From the NCBI RefSeq assembly GCF_027924905.1, contig NZ_AP027055.1, positions 1,178,001 to 1,242,000 on the forward strand: a stretch of 64,000 nt of DNA, read 5' to 3'. Every line of letters begins with the position of its first letter. The first letter of the stretch is position 1. Position numbers and translations under genes: made by a program. Shown piece by piece: positions 19,728-30,390 of the stretch. A model generated the notes under the pieces. It saw only the letters and a program-made list of their open reading frames with translations. It was not told where the DNA came from and did not search any database. The DNA comes from Limnohabitans sp. INBF002. GTDB taxonomy: Bacteria; Pseudomonadota; Gammaproteobacteria; Burkholderiales; Burkholderiaceae_C.

Positions 19728-20894
19728 ATGTCTGCTTGGGTTCTGCCGGATCACATCGCCGATGTTCTGCCTTCTGAGGCCCGGCACATCGAAGAGCTGC
19801 GTCGTTTGTATCTCGACACAGCTAGAGGCTACGGCTACGAGTTGGTCATGCCGCCGCTGCTCGAATACCTCGAATCGTTGTTGTCCGGTACCGGCCGCGC
19901 ACTCGATTTGCAAACCTTCAAACTGGTCGACCAACTCTCAGGTCGCACCTTGGGTTTGCGCGCTGACACCACGCCGCAAGTCGCCCGCATTGATGCTCAT
20001 TTGCTCAACCGTGCTGGCGTGACACGCCTGTGCTACTGCGGCCCTGTGCTGCACACACGCCCAGACCGTCCCTTTGCCACCCGCGAGCCTTTGCAGTTTG
20101 GCGCTGAGATCTATGGCCATGCAGGCATCGAGGCCGACCTCGAAGTGCTGCACTTGGCCTTGGACACGCTCAAAGCTGTTGCCATTCCTCAATTCACCGT
20201 CGACTTGAGCGACGCGCGCATCGTGCCAGCCTTGTTGAACGGCGTGACCTTGACAGCTGACGCACGCGATGCCTTGCACAGCGCCTTAGCTGCCAAAGAC
20301 ACCTCGGGCGTTCAAGCCCTTTCCAAAGATTTGCCCGCCAATGTGCGCACCGCTTTGGTCGCCCTGGCTGGCATGTATGGCGACGCGTCTGTGTTGGCCC
20401 ATGCTGAAAAAGCCTTTGCCGCATGGCCCGTGGTTCTACAAGCCTTGGCTGAGTTGCGCCAAATTGCGGCTGACTTGAGCGGTGTGGCCGTCACATTTGA
20501 CTTGGCCGATTTGCGCGGTTACGCCTATTACAGCGGCGTGCGCTTTGCCATCTTTGTGCCTGGCGCCAGCGACGCCTTGGTGCGCGGTGGCCGCTACGAC
20601 GAAGTGGGTGCGGTGTTTGGCCGTAAGCGTCCCGCCGTAGGATTCAGTTTGGACCTGAAAGAGTTGGTCAGCGTGGTGCCCGAGCGCGCCCTCAAAGCCG
20701 CCATTCGTGCGCCTTGGGGAACCGCCCAAGGTTTGCGCGAAGCCATTGCCGCCTTGCGTGCCAATGGCGAAACCGTGGTCTGCGTGTTGCCAGGCCACGA
20801 GAGTGAAGTCGATGAATTTGACTGCGATCGTGAACTGATCGAAGTCGCCGGCCAATGGGCAGTGCAAGCTGTTCCTGCCGTTCAAGCCCTTTAA
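19728..20894 (+). CDS. hisZ: ATP phosphoribosyltransferase regulatory subunit HisZ
   Basis: HisRS-like paralogue that has lost aminoacylation and acts as the regulatory subunit of short-form HisG in histidine synthesis. The class II core is recognisable ([36 protein letters not shown]) but there is no anticodon-binding domain. Length 388 aa fits. hisG is not nearby. A GGGC/GCCC hairpin and TGTAAAAT lie in the short gap before it, possibly its own promoter. Confidence 0.95.
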   Translation: MSAWVLPDHIADVLPSEARHIEELRRLYLDTARGYGYELVMPPLLEYLESLLSGTGRALDLQTFKLVDQLSGRTLGLRADTTPQVARIDAHLLNRAGVTRLCYCGPVLHTRPDRPFATREPLQFGAEIYGHAGIEADLEVLHLALDTLKAVAIPQFTVDLSDARIVPALLNGVTLTADARDALHSALAAKDTSGVQALSKDLPANVRTALVALAGMYGDASVLAHAEKAFAAWPVVLQALAELRQIAADLSGVAVTFDLADLRGYAYYSGVRFAIFVPGASDALVRGGRYDEVGAVFGRKRPAVGFSLDLKELVSVVPERALKAAIRAPWGTAQGLREAIAALRANGETVVCVLPGHESEVDEFDCDRELIEVAGQWAVQAVPAVQAL

Positions 20895-20902
20895 TTTTTT
20901 AA

Positions 20903-22270
<1,368 letters not shown>

Positions 22271-22312
22271 CTCGGCGTTTTGATTTCAGTTTTATTTTGA
22301 AGGACCATTGAT

Positions 22313-22837
22313 ATGTTGACCGAAGACGGCAAACACCTGTACGTTTCGTACGACGAGTACCACAACCTGATTGAAAAACTCGCCATCAAGATTCACCAAT
22401 CTGGCTGGGAATTCGACACCATCTTGTGTCTGGCCCGTGGCGGCATGCGCCCAGGTGACATCTTGTCGCGCATCTTCGACAAGCCTTTGGCCATCATGTC
22501 CACCAGCTCGTACCGCGCTGACGCTGGCACGGTGCAAGGCCACTTGGACATCGCTCGTTTCATCACCACACCCAAAGGCGAAATCGCTGGCAAGGTGTTG
22601 TTGGTGGACGACTTGGCTGACACCGGTCACACCTTGAAGGCTGTGGTCGACCAACTCAAAAACAACTACGCGCCCATCACCGAGCTGCGTACGTCTGTGA
22701 TCTGGACCAAAGGCGTGTCGTCTTTCAAGCCAGACTACTCGGTGGACTATTTGCCCACCAACCCATGGATTCACCAACCGTTCGAGCCGTATGACAACAT
22801 GCGCCCAGCGGCTTTGTTGGAGAAGTGGAAGGTTTAA
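22313..22837 (+). CDS. Purine phosphoribosyltransferase (hypoxanthine/xanthine type)
   Basis: Type I PRTase fold of 174 aa. The PRPP-binding motif VLLVDDLADTGHTL and an N-terminal ILCLARGGMRPGD are clear. Family context (directly after purA) suggests purine salvage, converting hypoxanthine, xanthine or guanine to nucleotides, but the exact base cannot be told from sequence. A strong terminator follows, ending the purA transcript. Confidence 0.85.
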   Translation: MLTEDGKHLYVSYDEYHNLIEKLAIKIHQSGWEFDTILCLARGGMRPGDILSRIFDKPLAIMSTSSYRADAGTVQGHLDIARFITTPKGEIAGKVLLVDDLADTGHTLKAVVDQLKNNYAPITELRTSVIWTKGVSSFKPDYSVDYLPTNPWIHQPFEPYDNMRPAALLEKWKV

Positions 22838-22853
22838 TCTTTCGCGCTTCAAG

Positions 22854-22884
22854 AAAAAACTCCGCCTTCGTGCGGAGTTTTTTT
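22854..22884 (+). terminator. Rho-independent terminator after the phosphoribosyltransferase
   Basis: AAAAACTCCGC pairs with GCGGAGTTTTT around CTTCGT and ends in a T-run, closing the purA operon. Confidence 0.92.
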
Positions 22885-22937
22885 ATTCCCGTCACGCTTT
22901 TGATTTTCGGGTGACTCCGCGTAGGTAATATGTGCGC

Positions 22938-24149
22938 ATGTCTCGCAGCACCCACCTCATTCACCACGCCTACCTTCCTCCCGCAGAATTTGAAGCGCCG
23001 CAAGTTGGCGTGTTCAAAGCCTCGACGGTGATCTTCCCCAACGTGGCCGCCATGCGCACGCGCGAGTGGATGGACAAGTCGGCTTACACCTACGGCTTGC
23101 ACGGCACGCCCACCACGTTCACGTTGGAAGAGCGTTTGGCCACGCTCGAAGGCGGCACGCATTGCATCCTCACGCCCAGCGGTTTGGCGGCGATTGCGCA
23201 TGTGGATTTTGCGCTGCTCAAAACTGGCGACGAGGTGTTGATTCCCGACAACGCCTACGCGCCCAATAAGTCATTGGCCGAGGGCGAGTTGGCGCAGTTT
23301 GGCATCACGCATCAGGTGTACGACCCGTTGGCTGTGAACGACTTGGCCGCACGCATCACACCGCGCACACGCTTGGTGTGGCTGGAAGCGGCGGGCTCGG
23401 TGACGATGGAGTTTCCCGACCTCGTGGCTTTGGTGCAGTTGTGCAAAGCCCGTGGTGTGCTGTGCGCGCTCGACAACACCTGGGGCGCAGGCTTGGCCTT
23501 CAATGCGTTTGATTTGACGCCAGGGCAGGGCGAGCTTGGGGTGGACTTGACCATCCATGCGCTCACCAAATACCCCAGCGGTGGTGGCGATGTGTTGATG
23601 GGCAGCATCGTCACGCGCAGCGATGAACTGGCGCGTGTGCTCAAACTCAGCCACATGCGTTTGGGTACTGGCGTGGGCGCGAACGATGCCGAGATGGTGT
23701 TGCGCTCATTGCCCAGCATGCCGCTGCGCTACAAAGCGCAAGACACGGCCGCACGCACACTGGCCGCGTGGTGTGCTTCGCAGCCTGCATTCAGCCAAGT
23801 GCTGCATCCTGCGCTGCCCAGTTCGCCCGGTCATGCACATTGGCAGCAACTGTGTGTGACACCGCAAGAGCCTGAGGGTTTGGCTGCGGGTATTTTCAGC
23901 GTGGTGATGGATGAGCGTTTCACGTCCAAACAAGTGGATGCGTTTTGCGATGCCTTGCAGCTGTTCAAAATTGGTTACAGCTGGGGCGGCCCCATGAGTT
24001 TGGTGATGCCTTACAACATGGCGTCTAGCCGCATACGCTCGGTGTCGCATACGCAACGCGGGCGCGTGGTGCGTTTTTGCATTGGGCTAGAGAATGTGAT
24101 CGATTTACAAAATGACATGGCGCGAGCTCTGAAAGTCGCCCACCTATAA
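22938..24149 (+). CDS. metC: Cystathionine beta-lyase
   Basis: PLP-dependent Cys/Met metabolism enzyme that splits cystathionine to homocysteine. The pyridoxal lysine sits in HALTKYPSGGGD, and the N-terminal YTYGLHGTPTTFTLEERLA is characteristic of the family. ATG at 22938 is preferred over the GTG two codons earlier. Follows a terminator, so it has its own promoter. A related gamma-synthase/lyase activity is possible, but the pattern fits MetC best. Confidence 0.88.
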   Translation: MSRSTHLIHHAYLPPAEFEAPQVGVFKASTVIFPNVAAMRTREWMDKSAYTYGLHGTPTTFTLEERLATLEGGTHCILTPSGLAAIAHVDFALLKTGDEVLIPDNAYAPNKSLAEGELAQFGITHQVYDPLAVNDLAARITPRTRLVWLEAAGSVTMEFPDLVALVQLCKARGVLCALDNTWGAGLAFNAFDLTPGQGELGVDLTIHALTKYPSGGGDVLMGSIVTRSDELARVLKLSHMRLGTGVGANDAEMVLRSLPSMPLRYKAQDTAARTLAAWCASQPAFSQVLHPALPSSPGHAHWQQLCVTPQEPEGLAAGIFSVVMDERFTSKQVDAFCDALQLFKIGYSWGGPMSLVMPYNMASSRIRSVSHTQRGRVVRFCIGLENVIDLQNDMARALKVAHL

Positions 24150-24176
24150 AACCAAGCCCGCCAGAAGGGGAGACAC

Positions 24177-24965
24177 ATGCAGCAATTGGTTCCAGACGAG
24201 GCACATGACCGCATTGACATCAACCCGATTGGCTTCAGCGATCCGTTGCGTTGGCTTTGGCGGGGCTTGCGAGACATGGCCTCGCAGCCTTTGATTTCGC
24301 TGTTTTACGGCGTCTGCTTTTGGCTCATGGCCTTGATTCTGTTGGCCGTGTTCAAAAGCAATCCCGAGTACACCTTGTCGGCTGTGTCGGGTTGTTTGCT
24401 GATTGGCCCCTTCTTGGCCATGGGGCTGTATGACGTGAGCATGCACATGGAGCGCGGTGAACCACCGAGCATGGGCAGTTCGCTCACCTGTTGGGAGTCA
24501 CACATCCGCAGCATGAGCATGCTCATCATGGTGATGGTGGTGATGGAGCTGCTGTGGGGGCGCGCGTCGTTGGTGGTGTTTGCGGTGTTTTTCAATACGG
24601 GCGGCATGCCCACCACCGCCACGGTGTTAGAGGCGGTGTTCAACCCACAAAACTGGGAATTCATTGCCGCCTACATTTGTGTGGGTGGCTTCTTTGCCGG
24701 GCTGGTGTTTGCCAGCATGATGGTGTCCATCCCCATGATTTTGGACCGTGACACCGATGCCATCACCGCCTGCATCACCAGCTTACGTGTGTTTGTGGAT
24801 CACACCGCCGTGTCAGTGTTTTGGGGCTTTCTCATCACCGTTTTGGTGGTGTTGGCCATGTTGCCGTCAGCGGCGGGTTTGCTGGTGGTGGGGCCTTGGT
24901 TGGGTTTTGCCAGCTGGCATGCCTACCGCGCTGCCGTGCGTGTGACGGCGCCGCAGGCCGATTGA
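24177..24965 (+). CDS. DUF2189 family integral membrane protein
   Basis: 262-aa protein with about five to six hydrophobic helices and the LRWLWRGLRDM start and GLYDVSMHMERG loop of DUF2189. Function is unknown; some relatives sit near respiratory genes. A clear AGGGGAG ribosome site lies before the ATG, 27 bp after metC. It is convergent with mnmH, only 4 bp apart. Confidence 0.8.
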   Translation: MQQLVPDEAHDRIDINPIGFSDPLRWLWRGLRDMASQPLISLFYGVCFWLMALILLAVFKSNPEYTLSAVSGCLLIGPFLAMGLYDVSMHMERGEPPSMGSSLTCWESHIRSMSMLIMVMVVMELLWGRASLVVFAVFFNTGGMPTTATVLEAVFNPQNWEFIAAYICVGGFFAGLVFASMMVSIPMILDRDTDAITACITSLRVFVDHTAVSVFWGFLITVLVVLAMLPSAAGLLVVGPWLGFASWHAYRAAVRVTAPQAD

Positions 24966-24969
24966 TACC

Positions 24970-26055
24970 CTAAACCCCTTGCGATTGGCACAAGGCTTGT
25001 GCCACTTTGCGCAGGCTCTCTGCATGGCGGTTGTCTGCGACACAAGCTGTGGCTTGATTCGTCTGTGTGAAGTTGCGCACCATCGACGAGGCGTAGGTGG
25101 GGTCGTAGTGCAAGACCAACAGCTCGCGCACCACGTTGTCGATGTGGCCTGTGTGAATTTGTTCTTTCCACGCATCGACCACGGCTTTGCCGCGAATGGC
25201 CACCAGCGCATCTAAGCGACGGCAAAACAAGTCTTTGTCATCGACGAAGAAGTTGTAGTCTTCCATCAGCAAGGCCACGCGTTCATCGAGGCTGAGTTGC
25301 AGCTCAAAGCAAGGGCTGTCGCGCATGGCCAGCATCAAGGATTCGGGGATGGACAGGTTGCCCACCTTGCGGCTTTCAGACTCCACAAACACTGGACGCG
25401 CAGGGTCAAAGCTGCGCAGGGCCTGCCACACCAAAGTGTCAAACCGTTTTTGGCTGGGTTGAGGCTGGCCTGGGATGTGGCCCAGCACCGAACTGCGGTG
25501 ACTGGCGAGGTCTTCTAGATCGAGCACCTGCGCACCTTCGGCGGCGAGTGCGTAGAGCAAGCGCGTTTTGCCTGAGCCTGTGGGGCCAGAGATGACTTTG
25601 AACTGCAGCGGCGCCACGCGCTTAGGAATGTCTTCCACGATGGCCGCGCGAAACGCTTTGTAACCGCCTTCAATCAAGTTGATCTTGAAGCCAATTTGCC
25701 CCAGCACCAACGACAGCGAGCCGCTGCGTTTGCCGCCACGCCAGCAGTAAATCAGGGGTTGCCAGTGTTTAGGCAACGCCAACACTTCGCGTTGGATGTG
25801 GCGTGCAATATTGGCAGCCACCATCGCCGCGCCGTGCTTTTGCGCCTCAAACGCATTGACCTGTTTGTACATGGTGCCAACGAAGATGCGCTCTTCGTTG
25901 TTGAGCGAGGGCCAGTTGACGGCACCGGGTAAATGGTCGAGTGCGTACTCGTCCTCGCTGCGTGCGTCGATGATGGTGCTGAACCCGCCGGGTGCCCCGA
26001 GGGGAATGGCCATGCGGGCGATGGCGTCTTGCGCCGAGATGAAGGTAACGCTCAC
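24970..26055 (-). CDS. mnmH: tRNA 2-selenouridine synthase
   Basis: Replaces sulfur by selenium at U34 of certain tRNAs, via a geranylated intermediate. The N-terminal rhodanese domain has its active cysteine in LIYCWRGGKRSG (C104); the C-terminal domain has a P-loop GPTGSGKT (157-164). 361 aa fits MnmH/SelU. Its partner selD is not in this window. The stop is 3 bp before the arylesterase stop region, with the start 4 bp downstream of that gene, so tesA-like and mnmH are one minus-strand operon. Confidence 0.93.
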   Translation of the reverse strand: MSVTFISAQDAIARMAIPLGAPGGFSTIIDARSEDEYALDHLPGAVNWPSLNNEERIFVGTMYKQVNAFEAQKHGAAMVAANIARHIQREVLALPKHWQPLIYCWRGGKRSGSLSLVLGQIGFKINLIEGGYKAFRAAIVEDIPKRVAPLQFKVISGPTGSGKTRLLYALAAEGAQVLDLEDLASHRSSVLGHIPGQPQPSQKRFDTLVWQALRSFDPARPVFVESESRKVGNLSIPESLMLAMRDSPCFELQLSLDERVALLMEDYNFFVDDKDLFCRRLDALVAIRGKAVVDAWKEQIHTGHIDNVVRELLVLHYDPTYASSMVRNFTQTNQATACVADNRHAESLRKVAQALCQSQGV

Positions 26056-26058
26056 GGT

Positions 26059-26844
26059 TTATAAATTCTTTTTAATTTCGGGCCACACATTGGCCAACAT
26101 GCGCGGGTGCGCTTCGGCTTTGGGATGGATGCGGTCGGGTTGGAATTGCGCGGTGGCGTCGGGCGCATCGGCAATGCCTTTGAGGAAAAACGGCACTAGG
26201 CCTGTGCGGTATTTCTTAGCGATGTTGGCAAACATCACCGTGAACTTGGCGCTGTAATCGGGCCCGTAGTTGGGGGGGATTTGCATGCCCACCAACACCA
26301 CGCGTGCGTTGACAGCGCGGCAGGCTTGAATCATGGCTTCGAGGTTGTTTTGTGTGCTGTTGAGGTCAAGGCCGCGCAGGGCGTCGTTGCCACCGAGTTC
26401 AATCACCACTTGCACAGGGCGTACTTGGTCCAGCATGGCGGGCAGGCGAGAGCGGCCACCTGCGGTCGTGTCGCCGCTGATGCTGGCGTTGACCACGCGC
26501 ACATCGGGGCGCTCGGCTTGCAGTTTGTCAGCCAACAACGCCACCCAGCCTTTGCCGCGTGGAATACCGTATTCGGCACTGAGCGAATCGCCCAACACCA
26601 AAATGGTGGCTGCAGGCATGGTGCCCGGCGCAGGGGCAGAGCCGGGCGGTGGCACGTTGTTTTGCGGTGGTTGGCCACGGCGGCGGTGCGGGCCGGTGGA
26701 GGTGATTTCGCCCTCCATGCCTTGGCCGGTGGACGTGATGACGCTTTGCTGGGCCGAGGCGACGCTTGTGCCCAATGCCCCCAGCAGTGCAGCGCCCAGT
26801 GCGCCCAAGTTAAAGTCACGTCTTAACCACCCATTGCGCTTCAT
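26059..26844 (-). CDS. tesA: SGNH/GDSL arylesterase (TesA-like)
   Basis: Periplasmic esterase/lysophospholipase of the TesA family. The serine nucleophile lies in LGDSLSAEYG (S87); GGND is block III and DRIHP supplies the catalytic Asp and His (D237, H240). The N terminus carries RRDFNLGALGAALLGALG, which resembles a twin-arginine export signal, followed by a proline-rich linker. The ATG at 26844 shares bases with the start codon of the divergent ABC gene. The tesA/ABC-ATPase divergence is the same as in E. coli tesA-ybbA. Confidence 0.88.
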   Translation of the reverse strand: MKRNGWLRRDFNLGALGAALLGALGTSVASAQQSVITSTGQGMEGEITSTGPHRRRGQPPQNNVPPPGSAPAPGTMPAATILVLGDSLSAEYGIPRGKGWVALLADKLQAERPDVRVVNASISGDTTAGGRSRLPAMLDQVRPVQVVIELGGNDALRGLDLNSTQNNLEAMIQACRAVNARVVLVGMQIPPNYGPDYSAKFTVMFANIAKKYRTGLVPFFLKGIADAPDATAQFQPDRIHPKAEAHPRMLANVWPEIKKNL

Positions 26845-27541
26845 GACCCAGCCTTCATTTGAAAAATCTTCCACATCGCCTTTGATGGTCGTTTCGCACT
26901 TGTCGAAATCGGTGCAAGACGCCAGCGGCACACTGCACATTCTCCGCGATATCGACTTCCACCTAGCGCCCCAGCAATCGCTGGCCATTGTGGGCGCTTC
27001 GGGCTCGGGCAAAAGCACCTTGCTGTCCATCATGGCCGGTTTGGACACTCCCACGCAGGGCACGGTGTGGCTGGGCGGTGTGGACATGTTTGCGATGGAC
27101 GAAGACGCACGTGCGGCACTGCGTGCCCGTCAAGTGGGCTTTGTGTTTCAAAGCTTTCAGCTCTTGGGCAATATGACGGCGCTTGAAAACGTCATGCTGC
27201 CGCTGGAGTTGGCAGGCTTGCCTAACCCCCGTGCAGCCGCCAAAGACATGCTGGTGCGTGTGGGCTTGGGCGAGCGTTTGGGCCATTACCCCAAAGTGCT
27301 GTCGGGTGGTGAACAGCAACGCGTGGCCTTGGCCCGCGCCTTTGTGGTCAAACCCACGCTGCTACTGGCCGACGAACCCACAGGCAGCTTGGACCATGCC
27401 AGCGGTGAGCGCATCATGGATTTGATGTTTGAATTGAACAAAGAGCTGGGCACCACCTTGGTGTTGGTGACGCATGATTTGAAGCTGGCTGCCAAGTGCG
27501 ACCAAGCCATCACGATAGAAGCGGGACAGGTCAAGGGATAA
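26843..27541 (+). CDS. ybbA: ABC transporter ATP-binding protein, YbbA/LolD-like
   Basis: ATPase of the MacB/LolD type. Walker A GASGSGKST, signature LSGGEQQRVALARA and Walker B LLLADEPTGSLD are intact. The ATG at 26843 overlaps the divergent tesA start (CATG); a second ATG at 26885 is possible. No permease gene follows: rlmB is next, 10 bp away, so the membrane partner must be encoded elsewhere. The E. coli homologue pairs with YbbP. Confidence 0.88.
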   Translation: MTQPSFEKSSTSPLMVVSHLSKSVQDASGTLHILRDIDFHLAPQQSLAIVGASGSGKSTLLSIMAGLDTPTQGTVWLGGVDMFAMDEDARAALRARQVGFVFQSFQLLGNMTALENVMLPLELAGLPNPRAAAKDMLVRVGLGERLGHYPKVLSGGEQQRVALARAFVVKPTLLLADEPTGSLDHASGERIMDLMFELNKELGTTLVLVTHDLKLAAKCDQAITIEAGQVKG

Positions 27542-27550
27542 TCAACCCAT

Positions 27551-28300
27551 ATGTCTTCAGCCCCTAAAGTTCTCTTCGGCTTTCACGCCGTTGGCGTGCG
27601 CGTCAAAACAGCGCCGCAATCCGTCATCGAAATCTACTTTGACCCCACGCGCCGCGATGCGCGCATGCGTCAATTTGTCGATCGTGCCACTGAAGCGGGT
27701 ATCCGTTTGATCGAAGCCGATGGCCCCCGTTTGGCCAAACTCTCAGGCGGTCACGGCCACCAAGGCGTGGCTGCACGTGTGAGCGAAATCAAGATGGTGC
27801 ACTCATTAGACGAGTTGCTCGAAGGCATTGAGAAGGTTGAATCACCTTTGATTTTGGTGCTCGATGGCGTGACCGATCCACACAACCTAGGCGCTTGTTT
27901 GCGCGTGGCCGATGGTGCAGGTGCCCATGCGGTGATTGCCCCCAAAGACCACGCCGTGGGCATCAACGCCACCGTGGCCAAAGTGGCCAGTGGTGCGGCG
28001 GAGACGGTGCCGTATTTCATGGTGACGAATTTGGCGCGCACCTTGAACGAACTCAAAGAACGCAACATTTGGATCATCGGCACCAGTGACGATGCGCCCA
28101 AAACTTTGTACCAAGTGGATCTCAAAGGTCCAACGGCTTTGGTGTTGGGGGCCGAGGGTGACGGCATGCGTCAGCTCACACGCAAGACGTGTGACGAGCT
28201 CATCAGCATTCCGATGTGTGGCGGCGTTGAGAGCTTGAACGTGTCGGTGGCCAGCGGGGTTTGCTTGTACGAAGCACGTCGTCAGCGGACTGCTGTTTGA
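27551..28300 (+). CDS. rlmB: 23S rRNA (guanosine(2251)-2'-O)-methyltransferase RlmB
   Basis: SPOUT methyltransferase modifying G2251 of 23S rRNA. An N-terminal substrate-binding domain (VLFGFHAVGVRV) leads to the knotted domain with LDGVTDPHNLGACLR, the N-rich motif 1, and LGAEGDGMRQLTR and SLNVSVASGV, motifs 2 and 3. 249 aa is typical. It ends before fold-back element A, which probably acts as its terminator. Confidence 0.95.
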   Translation: MSSAPKVLFGFHAVGVRVKTAPQSVIEIYFDPTRRDARMRQFVDRATEAGIRLIEADGPRLAKLSGGHGHQGVAARVSEIKMVHSLDELLEGIEKVESPLILVLDGVTDPHNLGACLRVADGAGAHAVIAPKDHAVGINATVAKVASGAAETVPYFMVTNLARTLNELKERNIWIIGTSDDAPKTLYQVDLKGPTALVLGAEGDGMRQLTRKTCDELISIPMCGGVESLNVSVASGVCLYEARRQRTAV

Positions 28301-28316
28301 TTTTTAGCTGAGCTCG

Positions 28317-28394
28317 CTTCGGCTGCTCGGTATGGGCCTAGCCCTCATGCTGGGGTACCAGAAATCGGTCTCGATCCATACCGAGCAGCCGAAG
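28317..28394. repeat. Fold-back element A (conserved loop, variable arms)
   Basis: Two perfect 19-bp complementary arms (28317-28335 and 28376-28394) enclose a 40-bp loop. The loop contains the shared core at 28343-28367: CCTCATGCTGG, then G, then GTACCAGAAATCG, matching copies B and C at 24 of 25 positions. The arm sequence is unrelated to those of B and C. Total length is 78 bp against 80 bp in B and C, so the unpaired inner bases may be decayed arm. It sits between convergent rlmB and chrA, followed by a T9 run on the plus strand. Confidence 0.85.
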
Positions 28395-28416
28395 ACTGCG
28401 GCCTGCGTTTTTTTTT
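28376..28416 (+). terminator. Terminator-like right arm and T9 run after rlmB
   Basis: The right arm of element A is followed by a GC-rich stretch and nine T residues (28408-28416). The long stem plus T-run should end rlmB transcription. The T-run reaches into the last codon of the opposite-strand ChrA gene. Confidence 0.55.
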
Positions 28417-29011
28417 AGATCCAATCTAGGGCGCCTAGTAAGGCGCCGAAACCTAGCAGTAGCAACAGGTGCGTTTTGGTTTTCCACACGATGAGTGTGG
28501 TGGCACCTGCTAAGACCCACAAGGGCCAATCACGTGCGGGGTTTTCGTGGTTGCCTGTGAGCAGCCAACCCGTGGCGATGAGCAGTGCAATCACGAGGGG
28601 GGCCATGCCGCTTTTGAAGGCTTTGACGGCCAGCATGTCGCGGTTTCGATGTGCCCATTGCGTGGCGACAAAGGTGAGGGTGCAGGATGGAATCATGATG
28701 CCGACCATGGTGATGAGCACACCCCACAAGGCCAAGACCACTGCTGGCCAGCCTGCTGATAAGCCACCACCTGCGTTAAGGCCCACGTTCCAACCCATCA
28801 AGGCGACAAACATCACGTTGGGGCCGGGTGCGCCTTGGGCCAAGGCGATGGACGAGGTGAATTGCGTGTCGGTCAGCCAATGCGTTTCATCCACCAAGTA
28901 GCGGTGAATGTCGGGTGCGGTGGTGATAGCTCCCCCGACTGCCAAAAGCGACAGCGAAATGAAGTGCAAAAAGAGCGAGCCCCAATCGGCAAGGGTCAAG
29001 GTGATGCTCAT
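28415..29011 (-). CDS. chrA: Chromate transporter ChrA family, second subunit
   Basis: 198-aa membrane protein with about six helices and the ChrA signature ALAQGAPGPNVMFVALMGW. It is a half-size (short-chain) ChrA and overlaps its partner half by 4 bp; the two probably form a heterodimer that exports chromate or another anion. ATG at 29011 preferred. It ends next to fold-back element A. Some short ChrA pairs are of unproven substrate. Confidence 0.82.
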   Translation of the reverse strand: MSITLTLADWGSLFLHFISLSLLAVGGAITTAPDIHRYLVDETHWLTDTQFTSSIALAQGAPGPNVMFVALMGWNVGLNAGGGLSAGWPAVVLALWGVLITMVGIMIPSCTLTFVATQWAHRNRDMLAVKAFKSGMAPLVIALLIATGWLLTGNHENPARDWPLWVLAGATTLIVWKTKTHLLLLLGFGALLGALDWI

Positions 29012-29607
29012 GCCACACCTCGTTGTTTGATGCAATGCGCCGCCCACACGCTGGCCAATGGCCCTAGGCTGAGCAGTACCCAAGCTAATGGCAAGCGCAG
29101 CAAGCCGATGGCGATGAAGGTGAGGGTGCCTATGCCAATGCAGGTCAGCATCCCCATGGGGTTGTTTTTCAAAGCACCCATGAGCTTGATGCCCACTGCC
29201 GCAATCAGGCCTGCCGATACGGCACCCATGCCCCGCAGCATGCCTTGTGCCATGGGGGTGTCTGCAACGCCGGCAACTGCAGCAGCCAGCAAAAGCACCA
29301 ACGCGGTGGGGGCTAGCAGCAAGCCACTGAGTGCAGCCAGTGCACCGCTGATGCCAAAGTGACGCCCACCAATCATGAGTGCGAGGTTCACCACGTTTGG
29401 GCCAGGCAAGATTTGCGCAACGGCCCAGTCTTCGACAAATTCATCAAGCGTGAGCCATTGCTTTTTATCGACCAACTCACGTTGCACAACGGCCAGTACA
29501 CCGCCAAAACCTTGCAAGGCCAATAGCGTGAAAGAGATGAATAGATCAGTTTTGCTGTGCGGCGCGTTGGGGGCTGCACTGTGGTGCCGCGTGTGGGTGT
29601 CGCTCAT
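29008..29607 (-). CDS. chrA: Chromate transporter ChrA family, first subunit
   Basis: 199-aa half-size ChrA with the motif [19 protein letters not shown] and several hydrophobic helices; N-terminal [16 protein letters not shown] is the conserved start. Together with the next gene it makes up one full-length ChrA. Its start overlaps the SDR stop by 4 bp, so SDR and both ChrA halves form one minus-strand operon. Confidence 0.84.
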   Translation of the reverse strand: MSDTHTRHHSAAPNAPHSKTDLFISFTLLALQGFGGVLAVVQRELVDKKQWLTLDEFVEDWAVAQILPGPNVVNLALMIGGRHFGISGALAALSGLLLAPTALVLLLAAAVAGVADTPMAQGMLRGMGAVSAGLIAAVGIKLMGALKNNPMGMLTCIGIGTLTFIAIGLLRLPLAWVLLSLGPLASVWAAHCIKQRGVA

Positions 29608-30371
29608 ATCGTCAGGCCACCAGCTACCTCAATGACCGTGCCGTTGATGTACGAGGCTTCGTCGCTTGCTAAAAATGCATAGACGTTGGCAATGTCTTCG
29701 GGTTGGCCCAAGCGCTTGAGCGGTACACGCTCCGTCATCTCGTGGATGACTTTCTCAGGGATGGTGGACAAGATGGGGGTTTGAATAAAGCCGGGTGCCA
29801 CGGCGTTCACGCGAATGCCTTTGGGGCCGAGTTCACGGCTCCATGTTTTAGTAAAACCAATCACGCCAAATTTCGTTGCGGCGTAGTTGGTTTGGCCGAA
29901 GTTGCCGTAGATGCCCACCACCGATGACGCATTCAAAATCACGCCGTTGCCTTGAGCCACCATGGCGTCGGTTACCGCTTGTGCGCAATGGAACACACCG
30001 CGCAGGTTGACGTCGATCACACGGTCAAACTGTTCCAGTGTCATTTTTTGCAAACGCGCATCCTGCGTGATGCCCGCGTTGTTGACCAACACATCGATGC
30101 GGCCGAACTTGTCGAGAACCGCTTTGACCGTGGCATCCACCATGTCGCGCTGCGTCACATCCACCACAAAGCCAAGGGCCTGCGCACCCAAGGCTTGGCA
30201 TTGCTTCACGGCCTCATCTACCGCTGCTTGTTTGACATCGCACACGATGACGATGGCGCCTTCTTGTGCAAATTTGAGGGCGGTGGCTAAGCCAATGCCT
30301 TGTGCAGCGCCTGTGATGAGGCTGACCTTGCCTAACAGTCGCTGCGTTTGCGAGTTGTGGTTTGTATTCAT
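29604..30371 (-). CDS. Short-chain dehydrogenase/reductase, FabG-like
   Basis: NAD(P)-dependent SDR of 255 aa. Cofactor motif [12 protein letters not shown], catalytic YAATK with Ser in NASSVVG, and the PG motif are intact. It resembles 3-oxoacyl-ACP/acetoacetyl-CoA reductases, but position divergent from a sugar ABC operon would also fit a sugar dehydrogenase; sequence alone does not settle it. It shares the control region 30372-30498 with the ABC operon. Confidence 0.8.
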   Translation of the reverse strand: MNTNHNSQTQRLLGKVSLITGAAQGIGLATALKFAQEGAIVIVCDVKQAAVDEAVKQCQALGAQALGFVVDVTQRDMVDATVKAVLDKFGRIDVLVNNAGITQDARLQKMTLEQFDRVIDVNLRGVFHCAQAVTDAMVAQGNGVILNASSVVGIYGNFGQTNYAATKFGVIGFTKTWSRELGPKGIRVNAVAPGFIQTPILSTIPEKVIHEMTERVPLKRLGQPEDIANVYAFLASDEASYINGTVIEVAGGLTI

Positions 30372-30390
30372 GCCTCGAGTTTAAACATCG

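Noticed and set aside
26333-26842. Upstream extension of the ABC ATPase across the arylesterase gene
   Set aside because: The extra 170 residues are antisense to a gene with intact catalytic motifs; the ABC domain begins only after 26843.
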